Assembly: GCF_014203545.1 (NCBI RefSeq)
Contig: NZ_JACHJG010000002.1
Location: 62,001 to 126,000, forward strand
Source of the DNA: Streptomyces netropsis
GTDB taxonomy: Bacteria > Actinomycetota > Actinomycetes > Streptomycetales > Streptomycetaceae
Direction of reading: 5' to 3'
Length of the DNA: 64,000 bases
A program made the position numbers and the translations under genes. The notes under the pieces are model-generated. The model saw only the letters and a program-made list of their open reading frames with translations. It was not told where the DNA came from and did not search any database. Below are positions 32,003-39,902 of the stretch, piece by piece (the stretch's first letter is position 1; every line of letters starts with the position of its first letter).

Positions 32003-33235
32003 GTGAGCAGCGACAACGCGGCCCAGGAAGAAGCGGGCCGGGACGTACCCGGGGACGGGGAGCCGGTATGGGACGTCGTGGTGGTGGGAGCGGGTCCCGC
32101 CGGAGCCTCGGCCGCCTACGCCGCGGCATCGACGGGACGTAAGGTCCTGCTTCTGGAGAAGGCCGAACTCCCGCGCTACAAGACGTGTGGCGGTGGCATC
32201 ATCGGCCCCACGCGCGATGCGCTTCCCCCCGGCTTCGAACTTCCCTTGCGTGACCGGGTGCACGCCGTCACCTTCTCCCTCAACGGGAAACTGACGCGCA
32301 CCCGTCGCTCCAAGCGGATGCTCTTCGGTCTCATCAACCGTCCCGAGTTCGACGCCGGTCTCGTCGAGGTCGCCAAGAAGGCGGGCGCCGAGGTGCGCAC
32401 CGGGGTGACCGTCTCGCGGGTCGAGCAGCACGGCTCGGCCGTGCCCGACCGGCGGACCGTCGCCATCGTGCTCGGCGACGGCCGGACGCTCCTGGCCCGC
32501 GCGGTCGTCGGTGCCGACGGCAGCGCCGGCCGGATAGGGGCACATGTCGGGGTGAAGCTCGACCAGGTGGACCTGGGCCTGGAGGCCGAGATCCCGGTGC
32601 CCGCGACGGTCGCCGAGGACTGGGCGGGCCGGGTGCTCATCGACTGGGGCCCGATCCCCGGCAGTTACGGCTGGGTCTTCCCCAAGGGGGACACCCTGAC
32701 CGTCGGGGTGATCTCGGCGCGCGGCGAGGGCGCCGGCACCAAGCGCTATCTGGAGGACTTCATCGCGCGGCTCGGCCTGGCGGGCTTCGAGCCGAGCGTC
32801 TCCTCCGGCCATCTGACCCGCTGCCGGTCCGACGACTCCCCGCTCTCCCGGGGCCGGGTGCTCGTCTGCGGCGACGCGGCGGGACTGCTGGAGCCCTGGA
32901 CACGGGAGGGCATCTCCTTCGCCCTGCGCTCCGGGCGCCTGGCGGGGGAGTGGGCCGTCCGGATCGCCGAGGCGCAGGACGCGGTGGACGCCCGCCGCCA
33001 GGCGTTGAACTACGCCTTCGCCATCAAGGCCGGACTCGGCGTGGAGATGGGCGTCGGGCGCCGCATGCTCACGCTCTTCGAGCGCCGCCCCGGGCTGATC
33101 CACGCCGCGGTCACGGGCTTCCGCCCGGCGTGGCACGCGTTCGCGAAGATCACCCGCGGTACGACGACACTGGCCGAGATCGTACGGACGCACCCGGTGG
33201 CGCGGCGGGTGCTGTCCGCGATGGACCGCTCCTAG
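32003..33235 (+). CDS. Geranylgeranyl reductase family FAD-dependent oxidoreductase
   Basis: The 410-residue flavoprotein has VWDVVVVGAGPAGASAAYAAA near residue 22, KAELPRYKTCGGGIIGPT (the GGR family signature with Cys-Gly-Gly-Gly), VVGADGSAGRIGAHVGV, SYGWVFPKGDTLTVGV and VLVCGDAAGLLEPWTREGISFALRSGRLAGEWAV. This is the pattern of GGR-type reductases that saturate isoprenoid chains such as those of menaquinone or lipids. The start is GTG 32003 behind AGGAG. The open frame continues far upstream but without coding character. Its TAG stop is the first three bases of a dispersed repeat element. Confidence 0.9.
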   Translation: MSSDNAAQEEAGRDVPGDGEPVWDVVVVGAGPAGASAAYAAASTGRKVLLLEKAELPRYKTCGGGIIGPTRDALPPGFELPLRDRVHAVTFSLNGKLTRTRRSKRMLFGLINRPEFDAGLVEVAKKAGAEVRTGVTVSRVEQHGSAVPDRRTVAIVLGDGRTLLARAVVGADGSAGRIGAHVGVKLDQVDLGLEAEIPVPATVAEDWAGRVLIDWGPIPGSYGWVFPKGDTLTVGVISARGEGAGTKRYLEDFIARLGLAGFEPSVSSGHLTRCRSDDSPLSRGRVLVCGDAAGLLEPWTREGISFALRSGRLAGEWAVRIAEAQDAVDARRQALNYAFAIKAGLGVEMGVGRRMLTLFERRPGLIHAAVTGFRPAWHAFAKITRGTTTLAEIVRTHPVARRVLSAMDRS

Positions 33236-33400
33236 GGCCTGTCCGGCGGACCTTCGCGGGCTCCCGACGCCCGGCACGCGCATTCGCCGCGTTGCCGGGC
33301 CCGCCCGAGTACGCCCGGTGCGAGGGCGGTCCTTTGCCGTGCGAGCGCACGCACCGGACGCCGCTCGCCGATCCACGAGAATCACCGGACGGGCCCTGGG
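33233..33400. repeat. MITE-like repeat copy 1 with terminal inverted repeats
   Basis: The element opens TAGGGCCTGTCCGGCGGA and closes, on the other strand, with the related AGGGCCCGTCCGGTGA..., giving imperfect inverted termini of about 25 bases around 168 bp. The interior has no gene. The first 27 bases match copy 2 (59062-59088, minus strand) at 25 positions. The opening TAG is the stop codon of the geranylgeranyl reductase-like gene. Confidence 0.7.
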
Positions 33401-33561
33401 CGGCTCGGATCCGATCGGGTCGGCGGGCGGGAGCCCGTCCGGTCGTGCGGGGCGCGCTGTGTCGTGACCGGCGGGTGCCACCGGGGGACGGCCGGAGCTG
33501 TTCGGCTCGTCCACCGCGGCGCCCGGCGAGCGCCGCCGCCGTGCACCCGACAACAGTCGGG

Positions 33562-33579
33562 CTACTCCCCGGGGAGTAG
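33562..33579. promoter_or_regulatory. 18-bp perfect palindrome upstream of the histidine kinase
   Basis: CTACTCCCCGGGGAGTAG is fully self-complementary and lies 46 bases before the -10 box (33625-33630). It is a plausible autoregulatory site for the NarL-type response regulator of the same operon. Confidence 0.6.
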
Positions 33580-33624
33580 TCGCGGGCACCACGCGCGGCG
33601 GACGCCGTCCGCGTCCTCGACGGC

Positions 33625-33630
33625 TAGCGT
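33625..33630 (+). promoter_or_regulatory. -10 box giving a leaderless histidine kinase mRNA
   Basis: TAGCGT ends 6 bases before the ATG at 33637 and no ribosome site is present, so transcription should start at or next to the A of ATG. Confidence 0.55.
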
Positions 33631-33636
33631 TGCCGT

Positions 33637-34860
33637 ATGGGCAGGGACAGACGCGTGTCGTGGGCGCGCGAGCGGGGTGCGGCGCCGCCGTGGGAGCGCT
33701 GGTCCGCCGGCCGGGCGGGGCGTGTGCCCTGGCGCTCGTCCCTCGTCGTCGCCGTGATCCAGCAGGTCGGCGGGCACTTCGCCGCGCTGAACCAGCCGGA
33801 CCGGGCGCCGCTCGACACCTTCGCCCGGCTGTTGCTGCTGATCGGCCCCGCGTTCCTGCTGCTTCGCCACCGCTACCCGCGGACCGCCGTCTTCGGCACC
33901 TGCGCCACGACCGCGCTCTACCTCGGTGGTGGCTACGCCTACGGCCCGGTCTTCCTCAGCGTCGTCGTCGCCTGCTTCGCCGCCGTCGTCGCGGGGCACC
34001 GCGTCGCCGCGTGGGGCGCCGTCGGCACGCTGTGGGCGGGACACCTGCTCATCGCCCACTGGCTCTACCGCTGGCTGCCGCCTACGGGCGACGGCCCGGG
34101 TGCGTGGAACGAGGAGTGGGCGCCCGCCGCCTGGGCCGTGGCCGTCGTCGCCGGATCCGAGCTGGCGCGCGTGCGCCGGGAGAGCTGGGCCCGCGAGCGG
34201 GCCGAGCGGGCGGCCGCCGAGCGCCGCCGCGGTGACGAGGAGCGGCTGCGCATCGCCCGTGAGCTGCACGACGTCCTCGCGCACAGCATCTCGGTCATCA
34301 ACGTCCAGGCCGGCGTCGGCCTCGCCCTCCTCGACGACCACCCCGAACAGGCCCGCACCGCCCTCACCACCATCAAGGCCGCCAGCAAGGAGGCGCTCGG
34401 CGAGGTCCGCCAGGTCCTCGACACCCTGCGCGCCCCCGGGGCCGCGCCGCGCTCTCCCGCACCCGGCCTCGACCGCCTCGACGAACTGACCGAACAGGCC
34501 GCCGGAGCCGGTCTCCGCGTGGAGATCGAGACCGAGGGGGCACGGACCGAACTGCCGCCCGGCGCCGACCTCGCCGCCTTCCGCATCGTCCAGGAGGCGC
34601 TCACCAACGTCGTGCGCCACTCGGGGTCGCGCGTCGCGCGGGTCCGGCTGCGCTACGTGCCCGACGCCCTCGAACTGCGGGTCGACGACGACGGTCCCGC
34701 CACCGCGGACAGCCTCACCAGCGGGGGCAACGGCCTGGTCGGCATGCGGGAGCGGGCCGCCGCCCTCGGCGGTACCGTCGAAGCGGGCCCCCGGCCCGAC
34801 GGCGGCTTCCGCGTGCAGGTCCGGCTGCCCCGCACGACCGGGCGCCGGGAGACGCGGTGA
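33637..34860 (+). CDS. NarL-type sensor histidine kinase
   Basis: The 407-residue membrane sensor has about five helices in the first 170 residues with hardly any extracellular loop. A coiled linker (SWARERAERAAAERRRGDEERLRIA) follows, then the HisKA_3 dimerisation domain with phospho-acceptor His211 in ARELHDVLAHSISVINVQAG. The HATPase domain shows FRIVQEALTNVVRHSG, LRVDDDGPATADS and GNGLVGMRERAAALGGTVEAG. It probably senses membrane or envelope stress directly. The ATG has no ribosome site and a -10 six bases away (leaderless). The response regulator follows after 112 bases. Confidence 0.93.
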   Translation: MGRDRRVSWARERGAAPPWERWSAGRAGRVPWRSSLVVAVIQQVGGHFAALNQPDRAPLDTFARLLLLIGPAFLLLRHRYPRTAVFGTCATTALYLGGGYAYGPVFLSVVVACFAAVVAGHRVAAWGAVGTLWAGHLLIAHWLYRWLPPTGDGPGAWNEEWAPAAWAVAVVAGSELARVRRESWARERAERAAAERRRGDEERLRIARELHDVLAHSISVINVQAGVGLALLDDHPEQARTALTTIKAASKEALGEVRQVLDTLRAPGAAPRSPAPGLDRLDELTEQAAGAGLRVEIETEGARTELPPGADLAAFRIVQEALTNVVRHSGSRVARVRLRYVPDALELRVDDDGPATADSLTSGGNGLVGMRERAAALGGTVEAGPRPDGGFRVQVRLPRTTGRRETR

Positions 34861-34972
34861 ACACCGGCGACCCGCCGCCGGACCGGCCAGGCGCTCCTGC
34901 TTCCGACGCCCCCGCTTTCGACGTGCCCGTACTTCCGCGCCGAACGGGCGGGGAAGCGAGGGAGGAGACACC

Positions 34973-35635
34973 GTGATCAGCGTCCTGCTCGCCGACGACC
35001 AGCTCCTCGTCCGCGCCGGATTCCGCGCGCTGTTGGACGCACAGCCCGACATCGAGGTCGTCGGCGAGGCGGCCGACGGCGAACAGGCCGTGGCCCTGGT
35101 ACGCGAGCTGCGCCCCGACACCGTCCTCATGGACATCCGGATGCCCGTCCTCGACGGCCTCGCCGCGACCCGGCGGATCACCGAGGACCCGGACCTGGCG
35201 GAGGTGAAGGTGGTCATGCTCACCACCTTCGAACTCGACGAATACGTCTTCGAGGCCCTTCGCTCCGGGGCGTCCGGATTCCTCGTCAAGGACACCGAAC
35301 CGGAAGAACTGCTCCGCGCCGTACGGGCCGTGGTCGCCGGTGACGCGCTGCTCTCCCCCGGAGTGACGCGCCGTCTCATCGCCGAGTTCGCCGCCCGCTC
35401 CAAGGAGCCCGCGACGCCCGGCCTCACCGAGCTGACCGACCGCGAGCGTGAGGTGATGGCACTCGTCGGCATGGGGCTGTCCAACGAGGAGATCGCCCGT
35501 CGGCTCGTCGTCAGCCCGCTCACCGCGAAGACGCACGTCAGCCGCACCATGATCAAACTCGGCGCCCGCGACCGGGCCCAACTCGTCGTCCTCGCCTATG
35601 AGTCCGGGCTCGTGCGTCCCGGCTGGCTGGGCTGA
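34973..35635 (+). CDS. NarL/LuxR-type response regulator
   Basis: The 220-residue regulator begins ISVLLADDQLLVRAGFRALL with acidic pocket Asp8/Asp9. The phospho-acceptor Asp54 sits in DTVLMDIRMPVLDG, the switch Thr in VVMLTTFELDEY and the Lys in GFLVKDTEPEEL. The LuxR helix-turn-helix is ELTDREREVMALVGMGLSNEEIARRLVVSPLTAKTHVSRTMIKLGARDRAQ. GGAGGAG stands before GTG 34973. It is the partner of the kinase just upstream. Its last 40 bases overlap the convergent MFS gene. Confidence 0.95.
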   Translation: MISVLLADDQLLVRAGFRALLDAQPDIEVVGEAADGEQAVALVRELRPDTVLMDIRMPVLDGLAATRRITEDPDLAEVKVVMLTTFELDEYVFEALRSGASGFLVKDTEPEELLRAVRAVVAGDALLSPGVTRRLIAEFAARSKEPATPGLTELTDREREVMALVGMGLSNEEIARRLVVSPLTAKTHVSRTMIKLGARDRAQLVVLAYESGLVRPGWLG

Positions 35636-36927
35636 GGGCGCGCCGTCGGCCGACGCGGACCGGTCCGCTCGTCGTGGAGGGCGACTGTCGGCAGGTCCCG
35701 GGTCCTGCGGAGCGGGGAGAAGAGAAGGATCAGCCCGGCCAGCGGGACCCCCGCCGTGGTGATCCACATCGCCTCGCGGAGTCCGAAGGCGCTACCGAGC
35801 GCGCCACCGAGCAGCGCGCCGACGGGAAGCGTGCCGTAGTTCAGGAACGCCGTGCCGGCGGTGAGGCGGCCGAGGAGGCGGGGCGGGCAGTAGCTCTGCT
35901 GGAAGCCCGCCTTGATGACGTTGCCGGCGACCACCCCGGCGGACACGCAGAAGCCACCGGTCACGTAGAGGAGCGCCCCCGCGCCGTCGGTGGTGAGCGG
36001 GATGAGCAGCGCCGGTACGGCCAGGACGAGTTCGAACAACAGCGTCGCCCGCGCGGTGCCGACCCGTCCGGCGACCCGGCGGGCGAGGAAGGCCCCGACG
36101 ACACCGCCCGCCCCGGCGACGGCGATCAGGACGCCGACCGTCCCGGAGTTCAGACCGACGTCCCGCACCAGGAAGACCACCAGGATCGACTGGTATCCCA
36201 TCAGCCCCAGGTTGGAGACGGCGCCGAACAATGCCAGCGTCCGCAGCCACCGGTCGCCGGCGACCAGCCGCAGACCGGCTGTGACGTCGCTCGCCATCGA
36301 GGTGTGCCGACGGACGGACCCGCTGACACGCGGCTCACGGTGCCGGATGGCCACCAGACAGAGCAGCGAGACCAGGAAGGTCGCGGCGTTGGCGAACATC
36401 GCGTTCACCGCACCGGCCAACTGGGCTATAAGACCACCGGATCCCCGGCCTACGATCTGCGCGGCGGACGCGCTTCCCTGCAGTTTGGCGTTGCCCTCGG
36501 CCTGGTCCGCGGGTTCGAGCAGGCTGGGAAGGTACGCGCTGTAGGCCGTCTGGAAGAACACCGCCGCCGTGCCGGTCAGCAGGGTGACCACCAGCAGGAA
36601 GCCCGTGCTCAGTCCGCCGAGCCAGGTGACGACCGGGACGCAGGCGAACAGCAGGAAGGACGCCGCCGCGGCGGCCAGCATGATCGGCCTGCGACGGAAC
36701 CGGTCCGCCCAGACGCCGACCGGCAGGCCCACGATCAGCCAGGGCAGCCAGGCGCAGGCACTCAGCAGCCCGACCGTGAAGGTGTCGGCGTCCAGGGTGG
36801 TGACGGCGGCGAGCGGCATGGCCACGCTGGTGACGGACGCGCCGAACTTGCCGGTGGTCTCGCCGCACCACAGCAGCCGGAAGTCCCGGTGGCGCCGCAG
36901 CAGGCCACCGTGTGTCAGCCGGTTCAT
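35596..36927 (-). CDS. MFS transporter (multidrug exporter-like)
   Basis: The 443-residue protein begins MNRLTHGGLLRRHRDFRLLWCGETTGKFGASVTSVAMPLAAVTTL. It has about 12 membrane helices and the loop 2-3 motif GVWADRFRRRPIML, as in the MFS_3/enterobactin exporter-like family. The soluble tail after LILLFSPLRRT is rich in Arg/Pro/Thr. The start ATG 36927 overlaps the regulator's stop (ATGA, 36927-36924), so the two are translated together. The neighbouring repressor and operator mark it as an inducible efflux system. The 3' end overlaps the response regulator gene by 40 bases on the other strand. Confidence 0.9.
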   Translation of the reverse strand: MNRLTHGGLLRRHRDFRLLWCGETTGKFGASVTSVAMPLAAVTTLDADTFTVGLLSACAWLPWLIVGLPVGVWADRFRRRPIMLAAAAASFLLFACVPVVTWLGGLSTGFLLVVTLLTGTAAVFFQTAYSAYLPSLLEPADQAEGNAKLQGSASAAQIVGRGSGGLIAQLAGAVNAMFANAATFLVSLLCLVAIRHREPRVSGSVRRHTSMASDVTAGLRLVAGDRWLRTLALFGAVSNLGLMGYQSILVVFLVRDVGLNSGTVGVLIAVAGAGGVVGAFLARRVAGRVGTARATLLFELVLAVPALLIPLTTDGAGALLYVTGGFCVSAGVVAGNVIKAGFQQSYCPPRLLGRLTAGTAFLNYGTLPVGALLGGALGSAFGLREAMWITTAGVPLAGLILLFSPLRRTRDLPTVALHDERTGPRRPTARPQPSQPGRTSPDS

Positions 36928-37526
36928 GCGCCGTCCGGTTCCTGGCGCGGGAAGGACTGGATCTGCACGATGACGGGCAGTGCGTCGGAGGCCGGTTCCT
37001 CGCCCGGCGCGGGGGTGTGGCGGGCGACGACGGCCATCAAGTCCTGGTTGAGCCGAGCGAGCTGGGCGGGCGTCAGCCGAAGGTCGCGCCAGTCGGAGAA
37101 GGTGGCGGCTTGCTGCCACGCGCCGTCCCAGTCCTCACCCAGGAACGTCACCGTTCGGCTGAAGAACTGCTGTGCCAGCTGGTGCAGGTAGACGGCGAGC
37201 GCGTCCCGGGTGTCGGGATCGTCCCGGAACTCGGCGGGGTTGAGCAGTTTCGCGTCGTTGACGGCCCGCCACCAGCGCTCGCGCTTGGTGCCGCGCCCGG
37301 TCTCCTCCTCGATGTAACCGTGCTCGGCCAGGTGGCGCAGATGCCAGCTGACGGTCCCGGTGCTTTCGCCCAGCCGCCGGGACAGGAGGGTGGCCGTGGC
37401 GGGGCCGTCCAGGCTCAACGCCTCCAGGATGGCCATCCGCAGGGGGTGGGCCAGTCCCCGCAGGCTGCGTGCGTCGATGCGCCGCGTGGGTTTGGTCGCA
37501 GGAGTGCCCTCAGTTTCCTTGGTCAT
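36924..37526 (-). CDS. ArsR-like winged-helix regulator of the MFS transporter
   Basis: The 200-residue protein has an N-terminal winged helix: RSLRGLAHPLRMAILEALSLDGPATATLLSRRLGESTGTVSWHLRHLAEHGYIEEE. The acidic/aromatic C-terminal half (FFSRTVTFLGEDWDGAWQQAATFSDW) probably binds the inducer. It is of the helix-turn-helix_20 type often paired with MFS exporters. ATG 37526 lies 15 bases beyond a long inverted repeat (37541-37574), so it likely represses itself and the exporter. It is transcribed first and the MFS gene overlaps its stop codon. Confidence 0.88.
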   Translation of the reverse strand: MTKETEGTPATKPTRRIDARSLRGLAHPLRMAILEALSLDGPATATLLSRRLGESTGTVSWHLRHLAEHGYIEEETGRGTKRERWWRAVNDAKLLNPAEFRDDPDTRDALAVYLHQLAQQFFSRTVTFLGEDWDGAWQQAATFSDWRDLRLTPAQLARLNQDLMAVVARHTPAPGEEPASDALPVIVQIQSFPRQEPDGA

Positions 37527-37540
37527 CGGGCCAACCTATG

Positions 37541-37574
37541 GTGCAGAGAACTCTTTGCATAGGGTTCTCTGCAC
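37541..37574. promoter_or_regulatory. 11-bp inverted repeat operator of the regulator/MFS operon
   Basis: GTGCAGAGAAC (37541-37551) and its exact complement GTTCTCTGCAC (37564-37574) flank the 12-base centre TCTTTGCATAGG. The repeat lies directly upstream of the regulator start and overlaps where its promoter must be. Confidence 0.7.
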
Positions 37575-37672
37575 CATGGTCACCTGTCACCCGTCACCCG
37601 CTCCCCCGCTGGACGGGCTCCTCGGCAGCGAGTGGTGGGCCGTCACCGGAGGAACGGTCGGCCGGCCGTCGG

Positions 37673-38566
37673 TCAGAACAGCGCCTCGGGTCCCGCCACT
37701 TCCGGTGGGCGTACGGCCGCTGTCGTCTCCGCCCCCGGCGCGGCCGCCGAAAGGGCCCAGCCGGCCAACTGCCGCGTGTCGACCAGCAGCAGTCGCCCGT
37801 CCGGCGCGCCGAGATACAGGTCCGGTCCGGCTACGGCCGTCACCCGGCCCGATATCGTGCGGCCGGGGGAGAGCCCGACGAGGCCGTGACCCGGGCGGAG
37901 CCGGTCGAGATGGAAGGCCTCGTCGTGGTGGACGGGCGCGAAGTCCCGCACGGCCAGCGAGTCGGGCAGCCCGTCGAGTCCACGGGCCCGTTCGTGCAAT
38001 GCGGCGAGTTCGGCGGTCCGCAGCGCCTGGGGCGGCAGCGGGTACCGGGCGGCGCGCTTGGCCGCGTACGGGAAGCGGTCCGGGACGTCGAGGGCCGCGC
38101 CCAGCACGGCCTCCGCGCGACGTGCTGCCATCAGCGGGCCCCGCCCGAGCAGCGCGTACGACAGCGCCGCCTGCTCGAGCAGCCGGACACCCTCGCGCTC
38201 CGCGGCCGTGATGCCGACCTTGATCACTCCCGGCCCGAACCAGGCCAGATAGACGTCGTAGGGGCGCGGGTCGTCCAGGGCGGTGTCGGCGGCCACGGAG
38301 TGCGAGCGGTCCAGCCGCGCGCAGTCGGGGCACTGGGCGGAGACCGCTGTGCCCGGCACCTCCGCGCCCAGCGGGCACGCGGTGTGCCGACCGCCTCTGC
38401 GCACCCCGACGCAAGCCCGCCGGGTCCCCGTCGTGAAGGCCAGGGCCCGCCCCGGGGGCAAGGGCGAGGTGCGGGCGCCATGCACCGGATGCAGCCAGGC
38501 CAGCGCCGGCCCCGCATGGCTCCACCGCAGCCCGGCGCACTGCCAGCTGTCACCCGACACGCTCAC
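37673..38566 (-). CDS. DUF2797 domain protein
   Basis: The 297-residue protein of unknown function matches DUF2797. LAFTTGTRRACVGVRRGGRHTACPLGAEV and AQCPDCARLDRSHS contain four cysteines spaced as a possible zinc ribbon. PYDVYLAWFGPGVIKVGITAAEREGVRLLEQ resembles a GIY-YIG-like segment, with YLAWFG and KVGIT taking the two strands. A C-terminal beta domain (GRVTAVAGPDLYLGAPDGRLLLVD) follows. A nucleic-acid role is possible but unproven. The start is GTG 38566. It stands alone between the MFS regulator and the mycothiol-dependent isomerase. Confidence 0.8.
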   Translation of the reverse strand: MSVSGDSWQCAGLRWSHAGPALAWLHPVHGARTSPLPPGRALAFTTGTRRACVGVRRGGRHTACPLGAEVPGTAVSAQCPDCARLDRSHSVAADTALDDPRPYDVYLAWFGPGVIKVGITAAEREGVRLLEQAALSYALLGRGPLMAARRAEAVLGAALDVPDRFPYAAKRAARYPLPPQALRTAELAALHERARGLDGLPDSLAVRDFAPVHHDEAFHLDRLRPGHGLVGLSPGRTISGRVTAVAGPDLYLGAPDGRLLLVDTRQLAGWALSAAAPGAETTAAVRPPEVAGPEALF

Positions 38567-38658
38567 CCGTCCCGTCCCGTCCTGTCCCGTCGCTTCGCAT
38601 CATCCTTCCCCGGGCGCTCCCGCCCCGCGCGAGCGCCCGGGGGCCTGCCTGCCTCGTC

Positions 38659-39438
38659 TCACCCGATGACCGACCGCTCCCGCCACAGTCGTGCGAGCGA
38701 GGCGTCACCCGTGCTGCCCAACGCGTCGAGGGGCAGTCGGTTCCACAGGGCCAGATACAGGTCGGACACCGGACCCGCCAGCTCGCAGTCCGCCGGGCCC
38801 TCGGCTGTGCGCTCGGTGCGCGGCGGCCCGTCCGACAGGCGGACCGTCCACACCGCGCCGGAGTCCGTGGCCCGCACGCGCAGCGTCCGAGGGGTGTCCG
38901 TGCGCACCCGGCTCCGCTCTCCGCCGTGGAACTTCACGAGCAGTTCCTCCACACCGTCCGCGGCGAACTCGGCGTCGATGGGGGAGAAGCCCGCTGAGGA
39001 GTCAGAGGAGGAGCCCGCGGCGGAGGCGCCGCCTCCATCGAGCGCGGCCTCGGCGTCGACACGGTGCACCGCGGTCTCGTGGGCCTGGCGCCGGATCCAG
39101 AAGGAGAGGGGTGAGGGGGCCGGCATGAAGGTCCAGCACCTCAGGTCCGGCTCGGCGGTGGTCAGCGTCTTGACCAGCTGACGGTGGCCTTCCCGGAACC
39201 ATTCGACGAGCTCCGGCCCGTCCCCCTCGGGGGCCGCCGGCAGCCCGATCGGCTCGGTGAGCGATTCTCCGACGATCCGGGCCGCCCACCGGTGCACGGC
39301 CCCGGTATGGGTGACCAACTCGCGCACCCGCCACTCCGGACAGGTCGGCACGGGGGTGTCGAGGCCGGCCCGCGCGGCGGCCTCCGCGAGCAGCTGTCCG
39401 TCGCGGTCGAGAGCGGTGATGAGATCGGAAGTATCCAT
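38659..39438 (-). CDS. Maleylpyruvate isomerase family, mycothiol-dependent-type protein
   Basis: The 259-residue protein begins MDTSDLITALDRDGQLLAEAAARAGLDTPVPTCPEWRVRELVTHTGAVHRWAARIV. This DinB-like four-helix domain (MDMPI_N) has metal-binding His in THTGAVH and IRRQAHETAVHRVDAEAAL, with the CPEWR signature. A small SCP-2-like C-terminal domain follows (DGVEELLVKFHGG, WTVRLSDGPPRTERT, DCELAGPVSDLYLALWNRLPLD). Relatives use mycothiol as cofactor, which fits an actinomycete. The particular substrate is unknown. ATG 39438. Confidence 0.9.
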   Translation of the reverse strand: MDTSDLITALDRDGQLLAEAAARAGLDTPVPTCPEWRVRELVTHTGAVHRWAARIVGESLTEPIGLPAAPEGDGPELVEWFREGHRQLVKTLTTAEPDLRCWTFMPAPSPLSFWIRRQAHETAVHRVDAEAALDGGGASAAGSSSDSSAGFSPIDAEFAADGVEELLVKFHGGERSRVRTDTPRTLRVRATDSGAVWTVRLSDGPPRTERTAEGPADCELAGPVSDLYLALWNRLPLDALGSTGDASLARLWRERSVIG

Positions 39439-39902
39439 GTCCCGAAGTGTGGCAGCCACCACTGACAACGCGGCTTCACAGGCGCCGACTTCGGCTCCGC
39501 GCGGGCACGAGGCTGCTGCACGGGCCGGCCCACGTCCAGGGGCGGCTCCGCGCGGGCACGGGCACGAGGCAGACGCCTCGTCGGCATGACCGGCGACGCG
39601 GACCCGGCCGGGCACCTCTCCGATGAGCGGATCGCCGCGTTCGCCGAAGGTCCACGAGGTGCGGTAGTCGCGTGACGGGGCCCCGGCCGGGACGCGGGAG
39701 CGGATCCGTCGGCAGGGCGTCGTGCCGCCCGCCGCCCGCCCCCGCTCGTGGCGGCGCATGGTGCCGACCGGGCGGAAGCCTCCGAGGGCGCGACGGTGAA
39801 CGGTGACCGGCGCGGCGCCGTGGAGCGGCCGGAGGCGGGTACTGTTCCCGGAATTGACCGATCCCGTTTTGTTCAGCGTCGGCACAAAGTCAGAATAGGT
39901 AT
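39439..39902. other. Intergenic region with direct repeats and ROK regulator promoter
   Basis: The 464 bases hold no gene I can support. A 17-base direct repeat CGGCTCCGCGCGGGCAC occurs at 39492-39508 and 39543-39559. A 29-codon frame at 39587 (MTGDADPAGHLSDERIAAF) looks coding at first but stops at 39676; it may be a gene remnant. Near the right end TTGTTC (39869-39874) and the AT-rich CAGAAT (39891-39896) make a likely promoter for the ROK regulator, with transcription starting about at its GTG. Confidence 0.4.

Larger units (their letters stand above)
33401..33636. other. Upstream region of the two-component operon
   Basis: These 236 bases between the repeat element and the histidine kinase hold no supported gene. 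The notable content is an 18-bp palindrome (33562-33579) and the -10 box at 33625. Confidence 0.4.
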
